Assembly: GCA_020850595.1 (NCBI GenBank)
Contig: JADZEK010000105.1
Span: forward strand, 22,025 to 86,024
Direction of reading: 5' to 3'
From: Anaerolineales bacterium
GTDB lineage: Bacteria > Chloroflexota > Anaerolineae > Anaerolineales > UBA6663
Length of the DNA: 64,000 nt
The position numbers and the translations under genes were made by a program. Positions within the stretch are counted from its first letter, which is position 1. Each line of letters starts with the position of its first letter. This document shows positions 36,062 through 44,366 of this stretch, piece after piece. The notes beneath the pieces are model-generated. The model was not told the origin of the DNA, searched no databases, and saw only the letters and a list, made by a program, of their open reading frames with translations.

Positions 36062-36745
36062 TTAGCGCGGAAAGCTGCCGGCCCGCGCCGCCGGCCGCGG
36101 CAGTTCGCACCCATAGGGAATGGTACAGGGCGGGTCGGGGTCGCGGTTGTTGAGCAGCGCGTTCACCGACTTATCCAGAAACAACACGCGGGCGTCGCGC
36201 TCTTCTTGCGTGGCGTCATCCAGCGCGCCGATGTAGCGCGCCAGCCCCTGCCGGTCGAGCACGAAGAAGTGCGGCGTCTTTTCGGCGCGGTACAGGTCAG
36301 CTACGCGGTGGTCGAAATCCATCAGCACCGGATAGCGCAGGTGGCGACTCTGCGTCTCGTAGCGGATCTGGCTTTCAAGCTCGTTGTAATTGGAGGCGAT
36401 GCCGACAATGCGCACCCCTTTGCTTTCCCAGGTGAGGGCGCGATAGACGAGTAGCACGTCGGCCCGGCGGCTCCAGGCGCACTCCGCCGACCAGAAGTTG
36501 AGGATGACGATGTAGCCGCGCAGGTCGGCGAGCGAGAGGCGGCCGCCGTCTACAATTGGGAGGGTGAAGTCGGGGGCGAGGCGGTTGAGCCAATAATGCG
36601 GTTCGTTGGGCACGACCTGGCGCGGCTCGACCCGCCGCGTGTGCGCCTGGGCGGCTTCCATCCGGCGCGTCTCGGCGCGAACGGCATCTACCCAGCGGGC
36701 CTCGGAGTCGGACTTGCGAGGGTCTTGCTTGGGGTCGCGGTTCAC
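36062..36745 (-). CDS. Redoxin / AhpC-TSA-like thioredoxin-fold protein
   Basis: The 227-residue protein has a charged N-terminal extension of about 55 residues, then a peroxiredoxin/thioredoxin fold: APDFTLPIVDGGRLSLADLRG, 'YIVILNFWSAECAWSRR' with a single cysteine where TlpA-like proteins have CxxC, and 'TPHFFVLDRQGLARYIGALD'. With one active-site Cys (CxxS) it resembles a 1-Cys redoxin. No signal peptide is seen, so it is probably cytoplasmic. I start it at the GTG at 36745, which overlaps the TGA of the upstream gene as GTGA and has GGAG 9 nt before it; another in-frame GTG is at 36754. Two further cysteines lie near the C-terminus. Confidence 0.8.
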   Translation of the reverse strand: MNRDPKQDPRKSDSEARWVDAVRAETRRMEAAQAHTRRVEPRQVVPNEPHYWLNRLAPDFTLPIVDGGRLSLADLRGYIVILNFWSAECAWSRRADVLLVYRALTWESKGVRIVGIASNYNELESQIRYETQSRHLRYPVLMDFDHRVADLYRAEKTPHFFVLDRQGLARYIGALDDATQEERDARVLFLDKSVNALLNNRDPDPPCTIPYGCELPRPAARAGSFPR

Positions 36746-38172
36746 GGCAGCCACTCCGGTAAGTAGCCCTGGACCAGCCGAACAGGAACCGGCTTCTCAG
36801 CCGACCCGGCGGCGGCGCTAACCAGCCAGATCTCGGCGGGGGCAGTTTGGTCAGACACTTGAAAGCGCATGTAGGCCAGCCACCTCCCATCCGGGCTCCA
36901 GATGAAAGCACTGTGATTATAAAGCGGATCGTCGGTTAGCGCGTAGGCGCCCGCGCCGTCAGGCCGCATGAGCCACAACTGGCGGCCGGGGGTCCACTGG
37001 CCGCGCACGACCTGTTTGCGGCCAAAGGCGATCCAACCGCCGCCGGGAGAGAAAGCAGGCGAGCCGTCGTCCACGAGCGCTTGATCGCCGGAGAGGTTGA
37101 GGCGGGCATTGGTAGCCACGGTGACGCGCGTGAGATAGGTTAGGAAAGCGCCGGTCAGCTCATCGGCGCCGGGCGCGGTTTCACCGGCGGGCAGGTCGGG
37201 GAAGGCCAGCTCGGGGTAGACGATGAAAACGCCGTCGGGCGACCAGGCGCCCATCTGGCCGGAGGCGTTGGGCACAAAGGTCAGGGCGCCGGTCGTGAGG
37301 TCGTGGACGACCACGGCCTCGAGGCCGGTGTCGAGGTAGGCCAGGCGGCCGTCCGGCGACCAGACCGGGAAGCGCGTCTCGTTGTCGCTCATCAACTCGT
37401 CGGCGCCGGTTGCCAGGGTGCGCACATAGACGTGGGCGGCCCCCAGCCCCGGCGCGCCGGCCAGCCCCAGCACGAGCGCCTGGCGCTGGTAGGCCAGCCG
37501 CAGACCATCCGGCGAGTAAGCCGGCGAGACGCACGCCTCGCCGGGGCAGAGCAGCAGGTCGGCCGCGCCGGTGCCGTCGGTGTTGATCAGGCGCAGGTCG
37601 GCTCCGCCGTCGGCGCGGCGCGCGGCGTAGGCGATCTGCGCGCCATCGGGGCTGAGGGCATAATCATAGACGCCGTACGGCTCAGCGGTCACGGCCAACG
37701 GTTCGGGGCCGCCGTCTATGGGGGTGAGATACAGGTTGGGCGGATCGCCGGTCAGGTAGGCCAGCCGCAGCGGGCCGACGCTGAAGCTCCAGGCTTGCGC
37801 GCCGAGCAGGGGCAGGCCGGCCTGGCTGCGCCCGCCGGCGAGCTGCACCGTGACGGTGCTGCTGAGCGGCCAGGCTTCAATGGGGCGGAAGATGAGGCTG
37901 TTGCCGTCCCAGGCGGTCGTGCCCAGCGTGGGCGGGTCAAAGGTGAGGGCCTGCTCGACGGAGGCGACGTCCATCGGGCGGCTGAAGGTCAGGCGCAGCG
38001 GGGCGCGGGCTGAGACCAGCACCGCGCCGGGCGCGGGCGAGCGGCTGACGAGGCGCGGGAGGGCAAGCAGCGCCGCGATGCCCAGCCCCACCAGCAGCCC
38101 GGCGGCGGCCAACAGCAGCCACAGGCTGGAGCAGCCGCGGGCACGGCGCGCGCTGTAGCCGTAGGGCGCCAT
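36742..38172 (-). CDS. Membrane-anchored Ig-like (Big_5) + TolB/PD40 beta-propeller protein
   Basis: The 476-residue product has one N-terminal membrane span (about 16-40), an Ig-like domain of the Big_5 type (about 48-130; 'LRLTFSRPMDVASVEQALTFDPP'), and a TolB-like six-bladed propeller with recurring 'SPDGxxIAYxA', 'SPDGLRLAYQRQ', 'SPDGRLAYLD' and 'SPDGRWLAYMRF' blades. It is predicted to sit outside the membrane and bind ligand or protein. It starts 13 nt after the 105-residue gene and is translationally coupled to the redoxin gene downstream. Confidence 0.87.
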   Translation of the reverse strand: MAPYGYSARRARGCSSLWLLLAAAGLLVGLGIAALLALPRLVSRSPAPGAVLVSARAPLRLTFSRPMDVASVEQALTFDPPTLGTTAWDGNSLIFRPIEAWPLSSTVTVQLAGGRSQAGLPLLGAQAWSFSVGPLRLAYLTGDPPNLYLTPIDGGPEPLAVTAEPYGVYDYALSPDGAQIAYAARRADGGADLRLINTDGTGAADLLLCPGEACVSPAYSPDGLRLAYQRQALVLGLAGAPGLGAAHVYVRTLATGADELMSDNETRFPVWSPDGRLAYLDTGLEAVVVHDLTTGALTFVPNASGQMGAWSPDGVFIVYPELAFPDLPAGETAPGADELTGAFLTYLTRVTVATNARLNLSGDQALVDDGSPAFSPGGGWIAFGRKQVVRGQWTPGRQLWLMRPDGAGAYALTDDPLYNHSAFIWSPDGRWLAYMRFQVSDQTAPAEIWLVSAAAGSAEKPVPVRLVQGYLPEWLP

Positions 38173-38185
38173 GCGCTAGGCAGGC

Positions 38186-38503
38186 CTAGGCCTCCGGCAG
38201 ATGCCGCGCCACACGCTGCACTTCGGCCAGCAGCGCGGCGGCATCGTTCCATTCGGCGGGGTTAGCCTCGCGCGTCGGGTCAGGCGAGTAAAACTCCAGC
38301 GCCCAGAGGATATCCCAGATCAGGCGGGCTTCTTCTTTGGAGCGATAGGCCGGGCGGCCCTGGCGCTCGATGGTTTCGTGCAGGCCGCGGAAATGGGCCA
38401 CCAGATCGGCTACGGGGCGGCGGCCGGCGGCCACATCGGCGATGAGGCCGCGCAGCGCGGCCAGGCCCGCGGCGGGTTCAGTGGCAGGTTGAGGTGGGAG
38501 CAT
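38186..38503 (-). CDS. Small hypothetical helical protein
   Basis: A 105-residue protein, mostly helical, with 'LAALRGLIADVAAGRRPVADLVAHFRGLHETIERQGR' in the first half and an aromatic stretch 'IWDILWALEFYSPDPTREANPAEWNDAAALLAEVQR' in the second. GGAGGTG lies 9 nt before ATG 38503, which decides the start; the frame is open further upstream through the citrate synthase terminator. No signal peptide or membrane span. It is the first gene of the operon that includes the propeller, redoxin and methyltransferase genes. Family not recognised. Confidence 0.7.
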   Translation of the reverse strand: MLPPQPATEPAAGLAALRGLIADVAAGRRPVADLVAHFRGLHETIERQGRPAYRSKEEARLIWDILWALEFYSPDPTREANPAEWNDAAALLAEVQRVARHLPEA

Positions 38504-38530
38504 GGGGGGCGCACCTCCAGGCGGGGCGAG

Positions 38531-38564
38531 AAACATGCGGGGGAGGGGGCACCCCCTCCCCCGC
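38531..38564 (-). terminator. Terminator of the citrate synthase gene
   Basis: GCGGGGGAGGGGG (38537-38549) pairs with CCCCCTCCCCCGC (38552-38564) in a 12-13-bp GC stem with a minimal loop; on the minus strand ATGTTTC follows, so the T-tract is weak. Confidence 0.65.
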
Positions 38565-38580
38565 GCACACCGGGTGAAGC

Positions 38581-39729
38581 CTAGCCGCGGTCGACCAGCG
38601 GCACAAAGGTCTGGTGCTTGGGGCCGATGTAGTCGGCGCCAGGGCGGATGAGCGTGGCGTCTTTGTATTGCTCGATCACGTGGGCGCTCCAGCCCGCGAC
38701 GCGCGAAATGGCGAAGACACAGGTGTCGAGCGCGGTGGGGATACCCAGGTAGTACAGCATGGGGGCCGAGAAGAAGTCCACGTTGGGGTAAAGCTCCTTG
38801 TGGCGCAGCACGGCCGCTTCGACCCCCAGGGCCATATCCACATACTGCGCGCCGTTGGCCTGGGCTTGCTCCATGCGCCGCGCCCACTCCAGCAAGTGCC
38901 GGGCGCGCGGGTCGCCGCTCTTGTAGATGCGGTGGCCGATGCCCATAATCTTGCGCTTGGTGGCGAAGGCGTTGTCCACGAACGCATCCACCCGGCCCAG
39001 ATCGCCGATTTCGAGCAAGGTGTTCATGGTGGCTTCGGCCGCGCCGCCGTGCAGGTTGCCCTTCAGCGCGCCGATGGCGGCGGTGATGGCGGCGTGCAGG
39101 TCGGCGTTGGTGGAGGAGGCGACGCGCGCCGTGAAGGTGGAGGCGTTGAGCGAGTGATCGGCCAGGAGGACCAGATAGAGGTCCATGGCCCGGTTCGAGA
39201 GGTCGCTTTGCGCTTGGCCGTGCAGCATGTAGAGGAAGTTGGCGGCGTGGCCCAGGGCGCCGTTGGGCGCGAGGACGGCGTGGCCCGCGTTGTGGCGATG
39301 AATGGCGGCCACGACCGTCGGGAACTGGGCCACCAGCTTGAGGGCTTTGCGCAGCGTGGCCTCAAGCGAGATGTCTTCGACCTCCGGCTCGTAGTAGGCC
39401 AGCATGGAGACCGCCGTGCGCAGCACGTCCATGGGCGTAGCTGAGGCCGGCGCGGCCGTGATGTGGTCGAGAATGGGCTGCGGCAGCGCGCGCTGCGCGG
39501 TCAACTCCTGCTGGAAAGCACCGAGTTGGGCGGCGGTGGGCAGCGCGCCGTGGAACAGCAGGTATACCACTTCTTCGTAGGAGGCCTGGCCGGCCAGGTC
39601 GTGGATGTTAAAGCCGCGATAGGTGAGGACGCCATTGGCGCCGTCAACCGACGAGAGCGCGGTTTGGGCGGCAATGACGCCGACCAGGCCCTTGGCGAAG
39701 GCCGGCGCGGCAACGGGCGAGGTGCTCAT
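38581..39729 (-). CDS. Citrate synthase (type I/II short form)
   Basis: The 382-residue enzyme condenses acetyl-CoA with oxaloacetate (or propionyl-CoA in 2-methylcitrate synthase). It has the N-terminal 'LTYRGFNIHDLAGQASYEEVVYLL', the catalytic His region in 'IHRHNAGHAVLAP', the second His in MGIGHRIYKSGDPRA, and the Asp in NVDFFSAPMLYYLGIP. Length fits the short homodimeric form used by many Gram-positive and thermophilic bacteria. ATG 39729 has AAGGAG 9 nt upstream; an in-frame start at 39765 lacks one. It is monocistronic with its own promoter and terminator. Confidence 0.95.
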   Translation of the reverse strand: MSTSPVAAPAFAKGLVGVIAAQTALSSVDGANGVLTYRGFNIHDLAGQASYEEVVYLLFHGALPTAAQLGAFQQELTAQRALPQPILDHITAAPASATPMDVLRTAVSMLAYYEPEVEDISLEATLRKALKLVAQFPTVVAAIHRHNAGHAVLAPNGALGHAANFLYMLHGQAQSDLSNRAMDLYLVLLADHSLNASTFTARVASSTNADLHAAITAAIGALKGNLHGGAAEATMNTLLEIGDLGRVDAFVDNAFATKRKIMGIGHRIYKSGDPRARHLLEWARRMEQAQANGAQYVDMALGVEAAVLRHKELYPNVDFFSAPMLYYLGIPTALDTCVFAISRVAGWSAHVIEQYKDATLIRPGADYIGPKHQTFVPLVDRG

Positions 39730-39802
39730 GAGGCAGTGCTCCTTATACGCACTAAAACGCACCACCGGGGGCTACGAGCCAAGACCAGGGGTGCGTCCAG
39801 GG

Positions 39803-39828
39803 ATCAACTGTGGAACGACAGAGTTGAT
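39803..39828. promoter_or_regulatory. Inverted repeat in the citrate synthase leader
   Basis: ATCAACTGT and ACAGAGTTGAT form a 7-9-bp inverted repeat with a small bulge between the predicted transcription start (about 39843) and the gene. It could be an operator or an mRNA hairpin. Confidence 0.3.
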
Positions 39829-39849
39829 ATTTTGGCTACGATTGGCGCG

Positions 39850-39878
39850 ATTCTATCATCCCTAGGGAGGGGCGTCAA
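39850..39878 (-). promoter_or_regulatory. Promoter of the citrate synthase gene
   Basis: Minus-strand TTGACG (39878-39873), a 17-bp spacer and TAGAAT (39855-39850). The leader is about 115 nt. Confidence 0.7.
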
Positions 39879-39933
39879 ACGAGAGTCAGGTAAGCGATAA
39901 ACGTCACAATCGGTTTTGGCGCGGGGCCAGCAC

Positions 39934-39965
39934 AAAAAAAGCCACCGGGACTCGCCCGATGGCTT
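39934..39965 (-). terminator. Intrinsic terminator of the small membrane gene
   Basis: A 9-bp stem with one mismatch (39941-39949 with 39955-39963) is followed on the minus strand by seven T residues (39940-39934). Confidence 0.88.
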
Positions 39966-40011
39966 AAAGGACGCGCCAGACTCACCCGGGCCAAACCGCG
40001 GCCAGAGCCGG

Positions 40012-40206
40012 TCAGCGGACCAGCAACCCCCACGCCATGAGCAGCATGACGGGCGCGGCCACAGCCAGGGCGATGCCCGCCCGGGCGGGTGCGCTCAGCC
40101 GGCGCGCCGACTGCACCGGGGAGTAGGTCGAGGCAGCTTCGACGGCGCGCACGTGGTCGGCCTGGCGGTCAAGCGCCGCAGCTAAGTGAGCATCGAGCGG
40201 ATACAT
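40012..40206 (-). CDS. Small single-span membrane protein
   Basis: A 64-residue protein with an amphipathic, charged N-terminal half (MYPLDAHLAAALDRQADHVRAV) and one C-terminal membrane helix (about residues 43-62). AAGGAG lies 6 nt before ATG 40206. It has its own strong terminator and is divergent from the LuxR-type regulator gene. No family recognised; the topology suggests a tail-anchored protein. Confidence 0.7.
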   Translation of the reverse strand: MYPLDAHLAAALDRQADHVRAVEAASTYSPVQSARRLSAPARAGIALAVAAPVMLLMAWGLLVR

Positions 40207-40356
40207 GGTGATCTCCTTCTCCACTACCAGTTCTGTTTCAACGTGCTTAGAATAGCGGCAGCCGGCCCGGTTGTCGCCCTCACAAAAGGAGGGGAAATGG
40301 GAGGGAATTGGTCGGCAGGGGCGGCGCGGCGGCGGGGGCGGCCGCTACCAAGACGG

Positions 40357-40362
40357 TATAAT
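40357..40362 (+). promoter_or_regulatory. -10 box of the LuxR-STAND regulator gene
   Basis: TATAAT, about 37 nt before the ATG at 40400. The upstream DNA is almost pure G/C and shows no -35 box. Confidence 0.5.
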
Positions 40363-40399
40363 CTGCCTGTTTCTGCATAGACCAACCAAGGACGGTGCC

Positions 40400-43219
40400 A
40401 TGCGCGCTGGGGACAGCCAGCCGGCCGAGCCGCTCATTCAGCCGCTGACGCGGCGCGAACGCGATATCCTGGCGCTGCTGGCGCAGGGCCACACTGCGCC
40501 GGAAATTGCCGAACACCTGACCCTGGCGGTAAGCTCGGTGAAATGGTATGTGCGGCAGCTGTACAGTAAGCTGGGCGTTAACCGCAAGCGCCAGGCCATT
40601 GCGCGCGCCGAGGCGTTGGGGCTGTTAGACCAGCCCCCGCCCGCCGCGCCCACGCCGCCCCCCACGCAACTCACCAACAATCTGCCCGTGCCGGTCACCC
40701 GCTTCTTCGGCCGCGAAGAGGAATTGGCGCAGCTCGTGCAGCGGCTGGGCGAACACCGGCTGGTGACCTTGACGGGCGCGGGCGGCGTGGGCAAGACGCG
40801 CCTCTCGCTGGAGGCGGCCGGCCGAGTCTTGAACGATTTTGCCGATGGGGTGTGGCTGGTGGAACTGGCGCCGCTGACCAACCCGGCGCTGGTGCCGGGG
40901 CACGTAGCCGCGGTGCTGGGTGTGCGGGAAACGCCGGGGCGGCCCATCCGCGACAGCCTGCTGACCTTCCTGCGCGACCGGCAAGCGCTGCTGGTGCTGG
41001 ATAACTGCGAGCACTTGCTGGCGGCCTGCGCCCAACTGGTCGAAGCGCTGCTGCGCGCCTGCCCAAACTTGAAGGTGCTGGCTTCCAGCCGCGAACCACT
41101 CGCCATCTTGGGCGAGGCGGTCTACGGCGTGCGGTCGCTGCCCTTCCCCGATGTGGATCACCTGCCGCCGCTAGAGGCGCTGGTGAACTACACGGCCGTG
41201 CGGCTGTTCGTGGACCGCGCGCGCCTGGTCGAGCCTAACTATCAAGCCAACGCGCAGAACGCGGCGGCGCTGGCGCGCATCTGCCAACGGCTAGACGGCA
41301 TCCCGTTGGCGATTGAGATGGCCGCGGCGCGGGTGAACGTGCTGAGCACCACCAGCCTGGCGGAGCGCCTGGAGGATACCTTTCGGGTGCTGACCGGCGG
41401 CAGCCGCACGGCCCTGCCCCGGCAGCAGACGCTGCGCGCGACGATTGACTGGAGCTACGAGCTGCTGAGCGCTGCCGAGCGTCGGCTCTTTCAGCGGCTA
41501 TCGGTCTTCGTGGGCGGCTGCCGGCTGGAGGCGGCCGAGGTCGTTTGCGCGGACGATGACCCGGCGGCGGATGCGGCGACGGGTATTGCGCTGGCCGAGG
41601 TGCTCAATCTGCTGTCATCATTGGTCAGCAAATCTATGGTCATCGCCGAACGGCGGGGCGGCGCGCCGCCGCGCTACCGGCTGCTGGAGACGATGCGGCA
41701 GTATGCGCGCGAAAAACTGCACCTGGCGGGTGAGAGCGAGCGCCTACATGCGCGCCACTTGCGCTATTTTGGGCAGCTGGCGCTGGAAGCCGCGCCGCAC
41801 CTGCGCGGCCCGCAGCAACTGACGTGGCTCGACCACCTGGAGCACGATCTCGATAACATCTGGGCGGCCCTGGCTTACAGCCAGTCTAGCCGCGACCGCG
41901 CCGAGACGGCCGCTGGGCTGCAACTGGCGGTGGCCCTCAGCCGCTTCTGGTGGCTGCGCGGGCACGAGCGCGAAGCTTACGCCTGGCTGGAGGCCGCGCT
42001 GGCCCAGCCAAACGCCGCCGAACGAAATTTGCAGCGGGCCGAGGCGCTGCAAGCCGCCGCCGCCATGTATTTCGTGACGCCCGATGTGGCCCGGGCGCGC
42101 GCGATGGCGGAAGAGAGCGTGGCAATCTTTGCGGAGGCCGGTCCAGCGGGCCGGCGCGGCCTGGCGTATGCCCTGATTACCCTGGGCGATCTGTCGCATT
42201 TGCTAGACGACTTCGCGCCTAAGCTGTCGCTGCTCAACGAAAGCATCGCGATCCTGCGCGAGTTGGATGATAAGTGGGGGCTGGCCTGGGCGCTGCACAA
42301 GCTGGCAGAGACGCTCGACCCGCTGGTGAACTACCTGCCGCGGCGGGCGCACGGCGCGCCCGCGCCGCTGCCCGCGCTGCCGCCGGCCGCGCGCAACGAC
42401 CACAGCGCTGAGCGGGCGCTGTTCGAGGAAAGCCTGGCGCTCTTTCGCGAACTGGGGGATCGCTGGGGCCAGACCATGAACCTGACCGCGCTGGCGCAGC
42501 TCAACTTCTGCTTGGGCCAGCGCCCGGCGGGCCGCGCAATCTTGGAAGCGCTGCTGCCGGAGCGGCGCGCCTTTGGCGACTGGGCCGGCGTGGCGAACAA
42601 CCTGGGCTTGTTGGGCCGCGATGCCCTGGCGCACAACGATCTGGAGCGGGCCGCGCGGCTGTTCGACGAGTGGCTGCGCGTCCGCCGGCGCATCAACCCA
42701 GACGACGAAAACGGCATGGCGCTGCTGCTGCAGGCTGAATTGGCGCGGCGGCAGGGGAACTACGCGCAGGCCCGGCAACTGATGGCGGGGGTGCTGGCCG
42801 GGTTTCAGAAGCTGGGCAACCGCGATTTCATTGCCGCGGTGCTCGACGGCCAGGGCCGGGTGGCACGCTCGGAGGGCGCAGCGGAGCAGGCGGCCGCTTT
42901 GCAGCGCGAGGCGCTACTGATGCGGCGCGAGGCGGGCCATCCCATCAATCTGGCCCATTCGTTTCATGCGCTGGCGCTGCTGGCGGCCGCGCCCGGCGGC
43001 CGGCCAGAGCGCGCGGCCCGGCTGTTGGGGGCGGCGCAGCCCTACCTGCCGGCGCTCTACGCCTATTGGGCCACGCTGCCCATCTGGCGCGCCGAGCACG
43101 AGCAGGCGCTGGCCGCGGTGCGGGCCGCGCTGGGCAGCCGGCGCGCCAAGCAGTTGATGCGGGAAGGGGAGGCCCTGTCGCTGGAGCAGGCGTATGCCTA
43201 TGCGCTAGAGGCGGCCTGA
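40400..43219 (+). CDS. LuxR-type HTH + STAND-like ATPase + TPR regulator
   Basis: The 939-residue protein begins with a GerE/LuxR helix-turn-helix (about residues 14-75; 'LTRRERDILALLAQGHTAPEIAEHL' and 'SSVKWYVRQLYSKLGVNRK'). A P-loop ATPase follows with LTGAGGVGKTRL (near residue 130) and Walker B LLVLDNCEH, then the winged-helix region typical of AfsR/LAL-type STAND proteins, and a long C-terminal TPR array. It should be a large transcription regulator that switches on ligand or partner binding. The HTH is N-terminal, the reverse of classic MalT. AAGGACGG lies 6 nt before the ATG; the frame is open 43 codons further but no other good start exists. Confidence 0.88.
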   Translation: MRAGDSQPAEPLIQPLTRRERDILALLAQGHTAPEIAEHLTLAVSSVKWYVRQLYSKLGVNRKRQAIARAEALGLLDQPPPAAPTPPPTQLTNNLPVPVTRFFGREEELAQLVQRLGEHRLVTLTGAGGVGKTRLSLEAAGRVLNDFADGVWLVELAPLTNPALVPGHVAAVLGVRETPGRPIRDSLLTFLRDRQALLVLDNCEHLLAACAQLVEALLRACPNLKVLASSREPLAILGEAVYGVRSLPFPDVDHLPPLEALVNYTAVRLFVDRARLVEPNYQANAQNAAALARICQRLDGIPLAIEMAAARVNVLSTTSLAERLEDTFRVLTGGSRTALPRQQTLRATIDWSYELLSAAERRLFQRLSVFVGGCRLEAAEVVCADDDPAADAATGIALAEVLNLLSSLVSKSMVIAERRGGAPPRYRLLETMRQYAREKLHLAGESERLHARHLRYFGQLALEAAPHLRGPQQLTWLDHLEHDLDNIWAALAYSQSSRDRAETAAGLQLAVALSRFWWLRGHEREAYAWLEAALAQPNAAERNLQRAEALQAAAAMYFVTPDVARARAMAEESVAIFAEAGPAGRRGLAYALITLGDLSHLLDDFAPKLSLLNESIAILRELDDKWGLAWALHKLAETLDPLVNYLPRRAHGAPAPLPALPPAARNDHSAERALFEESLALFRELGDRWGQTMNLTALAQLNFCLGQRPAGRAILEALLPERRAFGDWAGVANNLGLLGRDALAHNDLERAARLFDEWLRVRRRINPDDENGMALLLQAELARRQGNYAQARQLMAGVLAGFQKLGNRDFIAAVLDGQGRVARSEGAAEQAAALQREALLMRREAGHPINLAHSFHALALLAAAPGGRPERAARLLGAAQPYLPALYAYWATLPIWRAEHEQALAAVRAALGSRRAKQLMREGEALSLEQAYAYALEAA

Positions 43220-43259
43220 GGCGGGTGGCGCTGAGTTTGCGCTCAGCAGCCACACACGC

Positions 43260-43298
43260 ACACCGGCCAGTCAGGCTAGCTGACTGGCCGGTGTTTTT
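43260..43298 (+). terminator. Strong intrinsic terminator of the LuxR-STAND gene
   Basis: A perfect 15-bp stem (43260-43274 with 43280-43294), a 5-nt loop and a run of five T (43294-43298). Confidence 0.95.
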
Positions 43299-43324
43299 CT
43301 GAGCGCGAGCAGGCGCGGCCGGGC

Positions 43325-44344
43325 TTAGCCGGCGGCGAGACGTTCGCCGTATTGCTGCCGGTAGTAGGCTTTGAACTCGCCGCTCTTAATCGGCCGCCAC
43401 CACCAGTCGTTCTGCTGGTACCAGGCCACGGTCTCGGCCAGGCGCGTCTCAAAGTCTTTGGTCGGCGCCCAGCCCAGCGCCTTGAGCTTGGCGCAGTCGA
43501 GGGCGTAGCGGCGGTCATGGCCGGGGCGGTCGGCCACCGGGCGGATGAGGGTCTCCGGCTTGCCCAGCAGTTGCAGGATGAGCTTGGTCACCTGGATGTT
43601 GTGGCGCTCGTTGCCGCCGCCCAGGTTGTAGATCTCGCCGGGCGCGCCGCGGTGCAGCGCCGTGTCAATCCCGGCGCAATGGTCTTCCACATAGAGCCAG
43701 TCGCGCACCTGCATCCCGTCGCCGTAGAGCGGCAACGGCTCGCCCTCGATGGCGTTGGTGATGAACAGCGGCGCAACTTTCTCCGGGTACTGGTAGGGGC
43801 CGAAGGTGTTGCTGCCGCGGGTGACGACGGTGTTGAGGCCGTAAGTCTCGTGGTAGGCGCGCACCATCAGCTCACCGCCGGCTTTGCTGGCTGAGTAGGG
43901 GCTGTTGGGTTCCAGCGGGTCGCCTTCCTTGAAGAAGCCGACCGGGATTGAGCCGTAGACTTCATCGGTGGAGACTTGCAGCACGCGCTCCAGGCCGAAC
44001 TGACGGGCGGCTTCCAGCAGGACATAGGTGCCGACCACGTCAGTGTGGATAAAGGCATCCGGTTCGAGGATCGAGCGGTCTACGTGGCTCTCGGCCGCGA
44101 AGTTGACGATGGTGTCAACCTGGTGGGCGCGCAGCGTGTCGGCCAGCATGTGCTTGTCGGCGATGTCGCCGCGCACAAAGGTGTAGCGCGGGTCGTCGTG
44201 CACATCGAGCAGGTTCTTGACGTTGCCGGCGTAAGTCAGCTTGTCGAACACCACCACATGGTAGTCGGGGTGCTGCCGCAGCAGGTAGCGGACGAAGTTC
44301 GAGCCGATGAAACCGGCCCCGCCGGTGACGAGGATGTTTTTCAT
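43325..44344 (-). CDS. rfbB: dTDP-glucose 4,6-dehydratase
   Basis: The 339-residue enzyme makes dTDP-4-keto-6-deoxyglucose, the second step to dTDP-rhamnose. It is an extended SDR with TGGAGFIGSNF for NAD binding near the N-terminus, VSTDEVYG containing the catalytic Thr-Asp-Glu, and Tyr and Lys in YSASKAG. GSNTFGPYQYPEK and GDGMQVRDWLYVEDH are hallmarks of RmlB. It is the last gene of the polysaccharide cluster, 22 nt after the BY-kinase gene. rfbD is at the far end of the cluster; rfbA and rfbC are not in the window. Confidence 0.96.
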   Translation of the reverse strand: MKNILVTGGAGFIGSNFVRYLLRQHPDYHVVVFDKLTYAGNVKNLLDVHDDPRYTFVRGDIADKHMLADTLRAHQVDTIVNFAAESHVDRSILEPDAFIHTDVVGTYVLLEAARQFGLERVLQVSTDEVYGSIPVGFFKEGDPLEPNSPYSASKAGGELMVRAYHETYGLNTVVTRGSNTFGPYQYPEKVAPLFITNAIEGEPLPLYGDGMQVRDWLYVEDHCAGIDTALHRGAPGEIYNLGGGNERHNIQVTKLILQLLGKPETLIRPVADRPGHDRRYALDCAKLKALGWAPTKDFETRLAETVAWYQQNDWWWRPIKSGEFKAYYRQQYGERLAAG

Positions 44345-44366
44345 GGGTCAACCACCAGAGAATAGG

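Noticed and set aside
40297-40380. 27-codon open frame with a very good AAAGGAGG site before the LuxR-STAND gene
   Set aside because: It contains that gene's TATAAT box and has an Arg/Gly-rich low-complexity product; likely chance in a G-rich tract.
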